A DNA stretch of 64,000 nt from Forficula auricularia (Eukaryota; Arthropoda; Insecta; Dermaptera; Forficulidae). Under the pieces are notes generated by a model, which was not told where the DNA came from, did not search any database, and saw only the letters and a list, made by a program, of their open reading frames with translations. The DNA is taken from assembly GCA_024734495.1 (NCBI GenBank), contig JALMQS010000310.1, positions 118,706 through 182,705 on the forward strand, written 5' to 3'. This document shows, piece by piece, positions 45,901 to 52,600 of the stretch. Within the stretch, counting starts at the first letter, position 1. Each line of letters begins with the position of its first letter. A program made the translations under genes and the position numbers.

Positions 45901-48231
45901 GGAAGAATCGACTTAAAATCAAAAAGAAAGTTTAGGGGTGTCTGGCGGGGGTAGCAACTGTCATAAGTGTCCGGCAATGGATGACGAGATTTCTAAAGTT
46001 ATCCGAAGAAAATATAAAAAAATTGAGCTTTATACTTTAACGAATTTAAAGTACTATTTTATACACCTTTATTATTCATTACCTGTTACCTGACAAAGTA
46101 ACCACAACCCAAACTCTATAGTCGCTGGTCGTTCTTAGCTGTATAGGGCAAGTGGTTCTTAACCTAAGGGTCGCGACCCAAAATGAGTCGCAAAGCATAT
46201 TCTTTGGGTCGCGCAGAGTCCTTAATCAAATATTTTACTTATTATTATAAGTTGAAAAATATATTTTGATTTATCCAATACTATAAAAAATGAAAATATG
46301 AAAAACACGCTCTTTTTCATTAAATTTTCTTAGATCGAAAAGTACCTTTGTTTATCTTAATTGTTACAAAATAATATTATATGTGAGTTATGGTAAAATA
46401 AGCCATCATTGAAAATTGAAGACAATTTCTCAAGTCTAAAAAAGAAGGTAAAATTTTTTTTACGAAGGGGGTGGTGTGACATGAACTTATTTCTCTGATT
46501 TGGGTCGTAGCTTAAAAAGGTTAAGAACCACTGGTATAGAGGACATGCACAGAAAAACTTTCAGCTTTTATAAAATAACGAAGGTGTCTGGCCGTCGTGG
46601 GCTCTTGATCTATTAGTTGAATCCAAGGCCGTAACAATAAAAATTTTTTGGGGAGTGGGGGAGGGATTAGCATTATAATGTATTGTTGTTATATTGTTGT
46701 CAAATTAATGTTACATTGTTCTCTAATTGTTGTTATATTACCTTCTCAATTTAAATTCATTCTAGAGTTTTTGATGACATCATCATGAATTGTATATTAT
46801 CTATATCCTAGGAGTAGGACACATGACCTCCCCGATGCCAAATTTTGTATACATATTCTGTAAACCCTTAGAAGGCTAGAAATGCAAAAACCAACCACCC
46901 AAAATGGGGGGGAGGGTCACAAATGAAAATTCTAGCCCTTTCTACCAAACTCAGCAAAATTTTGTGGACACTCCCAGAAGGCTAAAAATTCAAAAGCCAT
47001 CCATCCAAAATGGGGGGAGGGTCACAAATGAAAATTCTAGCCCTTTCGACCAAACGCAGCAAAATTTTGTGGACACCTCCAGAAGGCTAAAAATTCAAAA
47101 GCCATCCACCCAAAATGGGGGGAGGTCACAAATGAAAAATTCTAGCCCTTTCGACCAAACTCAGCAAAATTTTGTGGACCCCCAGAAGGCTAGAAATGCA
47201 AAAGCCATCCACCCAAAATGGGGGGGAGGAGGTCACAAATGAAAATTCTAGCCCTTTCGACCAAACTCGGCCAAATTTTGTATACATATTCTGTGGACCC
47301 CAAGAAGGCTAGAAATGCAAAAACTAATCACCCAAAATGGGAAGGGGGTCAAAAATGAAAATTCTAGCCAAACTACTATATGCAAACAAAATTTGATTGA
47401 GTTTGGTCGAAAAGGCTAGAATTTTCATTTTTTGACTCTCCCCCCATTTTGGGTAGTAAAACTCACCTGGTATATTATATCCACCCTTAAACCCATATCT
47501 ATTCATCCTGAGGCAAGTTTTCAAATGAAAACCGTGTATGATTGTTGATAAATAAACAACCAATCAACAATAATGGGTATTGTTGTCTAATTGTTGTTCT
47601 ATATTATTACCTGTGTCCTTTCTCCATTTAAATTCATTCCACAGTTTTCGATGACGTCACCATGTAGAGTCTCCGGGACTGTGATAATTTGAAATTTCCT
47701 GCTGAGCAGTTTATCCAGGGTGTATTCGATCAAGGCCTGTTCCAAATGAGCCAGATCCCCTAGCAAATAATAACTTCTCGGTCCGACAAAATTCGACAAA
47801 TTCTCTAATCGAAGCAAATTCAATTTCGTGGCAATTTCTCGAAATGAATACACATTTTTCGAGAATGTTCTTTTCTCGCCGAAATATTTCAACAGTTTCG
47901 GTTCTTTCAGATCGCTAACGTGGGACGACGTTTCATTCGGCAACATCTTCAGGGCCATGCATAATTCACGTTCCAAATTCTCCCTTAATGACGTATCGGT
48001 TGTCGATATAAATTTCGTATATAATTCATGAATTAATTGAATATTCCCGATTCCTTTTCTATTCTGGATATTATTCTCGAAATATGTTTTATTTTCCGGC
48101 TTTAATACATTCTCTAAATTGAATTCTTCTATTGATGAAATTTTTGTTTTTGTTTCATTTGAAAAATATCTTTTAAAAATAGAATTTAATTGATAGAGAA
48201 AAAATTTACTATTTCTACTAGAACGTAACAT
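33918..48231 (-). CDS. SARS2: Seryl-tRNA synthetase, mitochondrial (four exons, complete)
   Basis: Class II synthetase that charges mitochondrial tRNA-Ser in the matrix. Coding exons on the minus strand: 48,231-47,611, 43,635-43,448, 39,706-39,436 and 34,142-33,918; 434 residues, with GT-AG junctions and compatible phases. Residues 1-24 ([24 protein letters not shown]) look like a mitochondrial targeting peptide. A helical arm region follows; the catalytic domain begins near residue 140. Visible sites: GTAE at 224-227, motif 2 FRAE at 255-258 with [11 protein letters not shown] at 270-280, and motif 3 NGTACAIPR with G377 and R384. The C-terminus is short. It matches the canonical mitochondrial enzyme better than the insect paralogue SLIMP, because the motif 2 and 3 residues are kept. 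Total span 14.3 kb, because introns hold many transposons. The start is the first ATG after a stop-free leader at 48,231. Confidence 0.93.
34372..34676 (+). pseudogene. LINE family B 3' end with ATG-repeat tail
   Basis: Carries gaagaagttcttggaagaat, gtcagatgatggggcacaca and tgccagacatttagagag, ending in agtcttaggactgtatactc and an atgatgatg run at about 34,657-34,676. Same family as 50,080-50,925 (minus strand). Located in the synthetase 3' terminal intron. Confidence 0.7.
35451..36358 (+). mobile_element. Mariner element, internal deletion, TA duplication
   Basis: Inverted ends CTAGGTGTGCGGGTTAATAA and TTATTAACCGGCACACCTAG, each beside TA. The total of 908 bases is well below the usual 1.3 kb of mariner. 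Its single open frame is described separately. It lies in the last intron of the synthetase gene, on the opposite strand. Confidence 0.88.
35578..36282 (+). CDS. Mariner transposase, in-frame internal deletion
   Basis: 234 codons from the likely start [18 protein letters not shown]; the frame is open back to 35,455. The N-terminal helix-turn-helix region is intact ([57 protein letters not shown]). It then jumps from EDPRQSQ to [20 protein letters not shown], without the second DNA-binding part and without the TGDEKW segment that supplies the first catalytic Asp. The remaining two, in ILLHDNA and [12 protein letters not shown], are present in the 34-residue spacing. Without the first Asp it should not cut DNA but may still bind ends. 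About 100 or more residues are missing compared with the usual ~345. Confidence 0.88.
   Translation: MSTFGSFVYEILACKHGGFCAEKEHLREVMLHYFLMKKSAAETARILGGVYGDHAPSEKICQRWFGRFRSGDFDVNDKERPGQPKKFEDADLEDLLAEDPRQSQGMRYRQQLINLNHALIEKRPQWARRHGRVILLHDNASSNTAKSTKETIKALEWEALPHPPYSPDLAPSDYHLFRSMAHGLADQHFANYEEVAKWLESWLASKGEKFYWEGIHNLPDRWSKCVESDGAYFE
37099..37235. repeat. Dispersed repeat, near-identical copy at 57,415-57,550
   Basis: taaaatttaaaaaaatagtt, gctttatcaaagaaata, taaagcaactatctaac and gttgacattgttaattataa occur in both places with almost no differences. Contains a small hairpin (atagttgcttta / taaagcaactat). A diverged further copy is near 59,480-59,580. Confidence 0.75.
37236..37766. other. Intronic interval with a weak SINE-like stretch
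   Basis: 37,535-37,585 (tctcgagggtgtgagctgac ... gttcgactcctgagggg) resembles the SINE-like text at 53,905-53,970 with a B-box-like GTTCGACTCC. The remainder is AT-rich with nothing recognised. Confidence 0.35.
37767..38059. mobile_element. hAT-type MITE, CAAGGGCGGATCC family
   Basis: Ends CAAGGGCGGATCCAG and CTGGATCCGCCCTTG; flanks CCCATGCC and CCCCTACC agree in 6 of 8 bases. Interior: C-run, gcctgtgcctggc, a GT repeat, a second C-run, then cgagataaaaagtagatctt. Same internal order as the copy at 55,092-55,461. Confidence 0.75.
38060..38569. other. C-rich unassigned sequence in a synthetase intron
   Basis: Unusually GC-rich for this window (cgctatgagcgacaatcc, cccagtcagctcgctgcaac, ctccagctgcgcgcgcac). 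No ORF gives a recognisable protein. It could be the remains of an element I do not know. Confidence 0.4.
38570..39135 (-). pseudogene. LINE J fragment split by a LINE B fragment
   Basis: 38,570-38,697 and 38,933-39,135 are consecutive parts of LINE family J, as shown by the unbroken copy at 43,847-44,060 (gaagatatctgtggatacgg). Between them sits 38,698-38,932, a piece of LINE family B that lacks its 3' tail and its 5' part. No clear target duplication frames the insert. Confidence 0.65.
39753..40140 (+). pseudogene. LINE 3'-end fragment beside synthetase exon 3
   Basis: Frame: [54 protein letters not shown]. The KRL-WYGH-RMP...GRP-WK-GV pattern is the typical C-terminus of several insect LINE polymerases. 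Starts 47 bases from the exon 3 acceptor side. Dead copy. Confidence 0.65.
40306..40688. repeat. Foldback B left arm, broken by a MITE
   Basis: accgggtgagttttttattttgag, then after the MITE (40,332-40,528) attgaaaaacagggcattat, gctattgtttgtcgacctag and tttttaaatgga. The right arm is not adjacent. Confidence 0.6.
40332..40528. mobile_element. PIF/Harbinger-like MITE, TTA duplication
   Basis: 197 bases, almost fully palindromic: GGGCCGGTTGTATGTCGC at the left and its inverse at the right, TTA on both sides. Interior contains ccaatcagatgacagg and its inverse. No coding capacity. Same family as 40,692-40,864. Confidence 0.82.
40692..40864. mobile_element. PIF/Harbinger-like MITE, TAA duplication
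   Basis: 173 bases with the same ends as the copy 160 bases upstream (GGGCCGGTTGTATGTCGC and inverse), flanked by TAA on both sides. It stands exactly at the left border of the 2.5-kb palindrome. Confidence 0.82.
40866..43380. repeat. 2.5-kb nested palindrome in a synthetase intron
   Basis: Outer arms: agagagcccaaaaagtggcc ... aacgagcgagaattgtatat (40,866-41,130) and the inverse (43,113-43,380). Inner arms are foldback B (41,131-41,660 and 42,640-43,112). The centre (about 41,660-42,640) includes AT-rich sequence and a strongly G-biased block at 42,370-42,535, then gttaccgagcatcgctcgg. Short frames here are repeat shadows. Confidence 0.78.
42370..42535. repeat. G-rich low-complexity block
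   Basis: Plus strand is dominated by GGGG and GGTG runs (for example gggggtggggatgg, gtgggggttcgggggtggga). It starts after aaatgcaaaaactgggt; the related block at 48,790-49,020 starts after aaatgcaaaaacttgggg. Many G-runs could form quadruplexes. No credible protein. Confidence 0.7.
43847..44525 (-). pseudogene. LINE family J fragment
   Basis: Minus-strand copy of the element at 54,972-56,180: it contains the complements of aactccttctctcatcattt at the 3' end, the [13 protein letters not shown] region, and cctgaattctagtgagagt near 44,285. Frames are broken. Confidence 0.7.
44526..45335. other. Pyrimidine-rich unassigned sequence
   Basis: 44,526-44,900 is C/T-rich with few stops in some frames but no protein I recognise; ataataaagg at about 44,893 could be a polyadenylation-like signal. 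44,940-45,335 is AT-rich. An old LTR or leader is possible but I cannot show ends. Confidence 0.35.
45340..46605. repeat. Foldback, about 1.26 kb, with nested hAT MITE
   Basis: Outer arms: agagcccacgacggccag ... ttttctgtgcatgtcccc and the inverse at 46,540-46,605. Inner arms include ccagcgactatagagtttgg, aagtataaagctcaat and gccggacacttatgacagtt with their inverses at 45,930-46,130. The centre holds dispersed repeat C (45,740-45,930). Confidence 0.78.
46149..46533. mobile_element. hAT-type MITE, 8-base duplication
   Basis: Ends CAAGTGGTTCTTAACC and GGTTAAGAACCACTG; flanks GTATAGGG (46,141-46,148) and GTATAGAG (46,534-46,541). The empty site is preserved in the opposite arm of the foldback (ctgtatagggg around 45,410). 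Interior includes gggtcgcgacccaaaatgag. No transposase. Confidence 0.8.
46876..47450. repeat. Tandem array, about five units of 100-115 bases
   Basis: Unit: cccaaaatggggggagg, tcacaaatgaaaattctagc, cctttcgaccaaactcagc, aaaattttgtggacac, agaaggctaaaaattcaaaa. Starts near 46,895, 47,000, 47,105, 47,210 and 47,330. The same theme makes up foldback family A (6.9, 61.3 kb), so the array looks like local expansion of part of that element. Confidence 0.75.
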
Positions 48232-48304
48232 TTTTATTTATCATTTATTACTATTTTTATGAAATGTCAAAATTTTTGAATTTTTCTCCTGAATGTCAAA
48301 GTAG

Positions 48305-48340
48305 AACTTAGTCGACGGTTGCTGCCACTTGGATAGAACT
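48305..48340 (-). promoter_or_regulatory. Candidate promoter motif of the synthetase gene
   Basis: Minus strand reads CCAAGTGGCAGCAACCGTCG, about 80-100 bases upstream of the start codon. CAAGTGGCAGCA is identical to the motif upstream of ATP synthase e. Confidence 0.45.
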
Positions 48341-48381
48341 AAAATTGGCGCGAATGTTTGAATCCAGAGAGAAACGAACTC

Positions 48382-48605
48382 AAATAAAGATAAAAGTAAA
48401 TAAATATTTAGGTATAATGCAATATTAATTTAATATGAGTTAAGGATTACTTAGTCACATGTTTCACATTAAAATTAAAAAAAATAAAAGATGTAATTTT
48501 TTTCAATATATATATTTCAACAACAACAAGTGACCAAGAATCCTTAACTCATAGTAAATTAATATTGCATATAATATTATTTACTTTTATCTTATCTTAA
48601 AGATG
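48382..48605. repeat. Palindrome in the divergent intergenic region
   Basis: aaagataaaagtaaataaat, taatgcaatattaatttaat and atgagttaaggattac return inverted at 48,536-48,600; spacer is AT-rich. Confidence 0.65.
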
Positions 48606-49320
48606 TTTCACCTTCAAACAACACAACAATCTCCAACAAGTATTAAATCCCACAAAGAGTTAATAAGAAAGAATTTGAATTTGCCAATTTAATTGATTAT
48701 TATAAAACTCGATAAATTGTTATTTAATTAAAGAAAAAAATTATACGGAATTTATTAAGTATATATATAATCTGTGGGCCGCTAGAAATCTAGAAATGCA
48801 AAAACTTGGGGTGAAGGTGAGTGGGGCAGGAGGTGGGGTGCAGGGTCGGTGGAGTGGCGGGTTCAGGGTCCAGGGGGCATAGTGGGGGGTGCGGTGCGCG
48901 GGGCGGTACAGGGGTGGTTGTCCAGGGTCGTGGGGGGTGCGTATGGGGCGGGGGTCCAGGGGCGTAGCGGACTGGTATGGGGGTGGGGTCCAGGGGGTGT
49001 GGTGTGCAGTGACAGGGTGGTTTTTATCAGAATTTTAAATTACAAATTATGTTAATATATAACTTTTAACTGATGCAAAAAGTTGCCGAGCATCTAATTA
49101 TTAACAATAAATTTTCACGGCTTTCATTGTCAATCATTGATACGTACATCTTTCTTGTTTTAAATTTAAAGCAATTTGTATCAAGTATGTATTTATGAAT
49201 CGAAATACATAATAGAACTAGTTTGAATTGTAATTTATTTGCTTATTGATCCTCAACAAGAACAAAAAGGCGCAAGCCTAAATAGCAAAAACGACAAGTT
49301 TGAATTTGGCTTGGGGCGCG
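48606..49320. repeat. AT-rich DNA with a G-rich repeat block
   Basis: 48,790-49,020 is strongly G-biased on the plus strand (ggggtggttgtccagggtcg, gggggtggggtccaggggg). It ends with aactgatgcaaaaagttgcc and gagcatc, a shared end of the family at 18,840 and 42,520. No gene. Confidence 0.55.
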
Positions 49321-49385
49321 TGACGTCATCGCTTTAGTGATTTTTTTAGGGGGAAAAAGAATTCAAGCGTTGGCGACACTGCTTG
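49321..49385 (+). promoter_or_regulatory. Candidate Nup155 promoter elements
   Basis: A perfect palindromic CRE (TGACGTCA) at 49,321-49,328 in a locally GC-rich stretch (ggcttggggcgcgtgacg), and TTGGCGACACTGC at 49,370-49,382, related to the GGCAGCACTG at 23,395 upstream of ATP synthase e. About 315-375 bases before the start codon. Confidence 0.45.
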
Positions 49386-49695
49386 TGCCGCCAGTCTGCT
49401 GGCAACTTAAACATTGTAACTGACAAATAGCGTCAAAAAAACAAAAAAACTAAGATAAAAAAAAACACATTTCTTAAATATTCTCATTTATTCAATATAA
49501 CATTTAACTCGGAATTCCATGATTAAATATCATTAGGAATAACAATATTTTTCAATATATTATGTAAATATGATTTTCTTTTTATTATATATATATATTA
49601 AAAATTGTTCTAAGCATAACCTTAAATTAATTTTTTGTATTCTTTGTTTTATTCTTTTTGTTAATAACAATGGAATTTTCAGGAGACTGCCGAAT

Positions 49696-52600
49696 ATGGA
49701 TACAATAATCTCTTGTAACAATAGTACAACAATGGAACGAACAATGACGCACCCCCGGCACCAGACAGAGGTCCTCGACCAGGCCGGCAAAATGCTCGAC
49801 AAGCACCTGCACATGGACAACAGCTTCCCCACGCTCTTCGAGGTCATGCATCTCGAACAGCATGGTATTAGACCCGGAGCTGGATGGAGTTGAGTGTGCA
49901 AAATATGAGGACCGCTCTTTATCAACTAATATTAACTGAGAATAGCTCAAAGATTAATAATCCGGATGTTGCCGGACAACTTTTTGGTCCAATTTTTTTA
50001 TCTGGGGGAGGCTCTTACCTATAAAGGAAATCGATGAAGTACATGCTATGGACCCATTTTAATGATTATTTTAATTATCATCATCATCGAGTATACAGTC
50101 CTAAGACTGGTTTGATGCAACAATCCGTCTCCACTCGACTCTGTCCCCCGCCAGCTGTTTGACCTCTCTAAATGTCTGGCATCCCATATACCCAATTATT
50201 TGGTTGAAATATTCTAATCTGGGTCTTCCCCTTCCCATTTTCTTTCCCACCTCCCCCTCCAAGATATCCCTAAGCAGTCCCCCATGTCTCAGTGTGTGCC
50301 CCATCATCTGACCTCTTCTCTTCTTCAGACTCTTCCACAAGGTTCTTTCTTTCTCCGATTCTTCCAAGAACTTCTTCATTTGTAATTTTATCCATCCATT
50401 ATTCAGATATTCATTTATTCTTCTGTAGCACCACATTTCGAAAGCCTCTAATCTCTTTCTCTCCGCTTTTCCAATTGTCCAGGTTTCACACCCGTAAATG
50501 GCTATGCTCCATATATATGTCTTCAATAGCAACTTCCTGTTTGCTAAGCTGATTGAGGAGGAGCATAGTAGTTTTTGTTTTGAATTAAACCCCATTTTTG
50601 CTTGGGCAATTCTTGATTTAATTTCGTTTTTGCTCCTCCCATCCCATGTTATTTTACTTCCTAGGTAGCGGAATTCCTTAACTCCTTCTAGGTTTTCTTG
50701 GTTAATTTTGATGCATTCCTGTCTCGTTTGTTCTTTTTTTGTACATACTAGGACCTTGGTTTTATTCTTGTTTATTTTTCATTTTGATTTCTTCTATTAG
50801 GATTTGGTTAATTCCATTCAGGGCGTCCTCTAATTCTTTTTTATTGCTTCCTAGAAGAGCAATGTCATCGGCAAATCTTAACATAGCGATCTTTTGACCT
50901 TGGATTTCGATACCTTTTAATTATAATTTTTTAAAAATGATAATAGGTTGTTAAATGAAGTGAAAAACAAAAATCATATCTGGACCGTCGCTTAGAACAC
51001 AGGTATCAAAAACTCGCACTTTTTTCGATTTTTTTCCCATTTTGACAATGAAGGAGCAGGTTTTTGACAAAGACAATTCTATACATTTTTGAAACTAGAT
51101 TAAATTTTCTACAATTTAAACAAAGATTCATCTTAATTGGATAATGGTAACGTGTGCAGCAATGAAGTTGAAATTTTGAAAAAACTACAATTTTTTGCAA
51201 AAAATCGCAGTTTTTCCTTCATAAAATGAAAACCACTCATCCTAGAAACTTGATTCCTATCTCATTGTCTAGAAACTTTTTTGTTGGCTTCAACGTTTAC
51301 TTGGACCACTTTTTTGTTAAAACTTTTAAATTTATAGATATCCAGCATTTTCCATGACAGGAAATGATCAATATTTTTCAAAAAATCGCAGTTTTTCCTT
51401 CATAAAATAAAAACCACTCATCCTAGTAACTTGATTTCTATCTCATTATCTAGAAATTTTGTTGACTTGAACGTTTACTTGGACCACTTTTTTTATAAAA
51501 CTTTTAAATTTATAGATATCCAGCATTTTCCTGACACTTTTAGTATTCGGATCATATTCTGTCCGTAAAATGCTGGATATCTAAATCTAGGAGTTTTATA
51601 AAAAAAAGTGATCCAAGTAAACGTTCAAGTCAATAAAATTTCCTAGAGAATGAGATAGAAAACAAGTTTCTACCTTGATTGGTTTTCATTTTATGAAGGA
51701 AAAACTGCGATTTTTTGAAAAAATGGATCATTTCATGTCATGTCAATTTTTTTTTCAACAATTCTTGTTTACAAAGAGAAACAAAGAGGTTGTCCTCTGC
51801 TTGATGCAAATAAACATACACACATATATTTATATATCGAGATATATCTGTATATATATTGATAATAAGTAAAAATATATTTTTCTAGGTGGGTTTCACA
51901 AATAAAACAAATATATGTTTTGAGTTTTTATCTCGATATATATTTCGGGTTATGAGCCCATCATCAGGAGTTTCTTTTGTAACTCCTGATGATGGGCTCA
52001 TACATATTGTTGAATAAAAAACTCAAAATATATTGTTTTATTGTGAAATTTACCTAGAAATATTATATTTTATGCATTATCTATTAAAATGTTTCACCTA
52101 GAACCGACACAAATTCTTTAAAGATTATGTATATATGCAATTGGATGTTTGATGAAAGCAGTCCACGAGTAGTTGTAAAAAAAATAAGACTATAGAAGGT
52201 TTGCTTTATTATTTTACATTTATTTGTTAATACCGACGTTTCGGAGATTTATTGCTGTCACATTCTTCAGGGTAACAAAAAGTCAATGTAAGTAGTTCAA
52301 ATCATAACTACTTTTCATTGACTTTTTGTTACCCTGAAGAAGGAGAGAATGAATCTGCCAGAAACGTCGGTTGGACAAATAAATGCAAAACAATAAAACC
52401 TCTATAGTCTTATATTTTTACAACCGCTGTGACCTGCTTTCATCAACATTCAATTGCATATTTATACCAGTCCGTCTCCTAAGTGAAAAACTCTATCAAT
52501 TATGTATATATATTATTTATTTGTTTGAAACTATAGTTTCGAAGACTTGCTCTTCATCATCAGTCTTTCTTCAATTATAAATGTTTTTCATGGAGTCAAT

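Noticed and set aside
46904..47242. 112-codon repeat protein
   Set aside because: It is the tandem 105-base non-coding repeat read in one frame; units contain shifts and the same theme occurs in foldbacks.
46876..47450. CRISPR array
   Set aside because: Units are contiguous with no unique spacers, and the window is clearly eukaryotic.
33918..48231. SLIMP, the insect paralogue of mitochondrial seryl-tRNA synthetase
   Set aside because: Motif 2 and motif 3 residues and the GTAE loop of the canonical enzyme are retained, and the central region follows the vertebrate enzyme closely.
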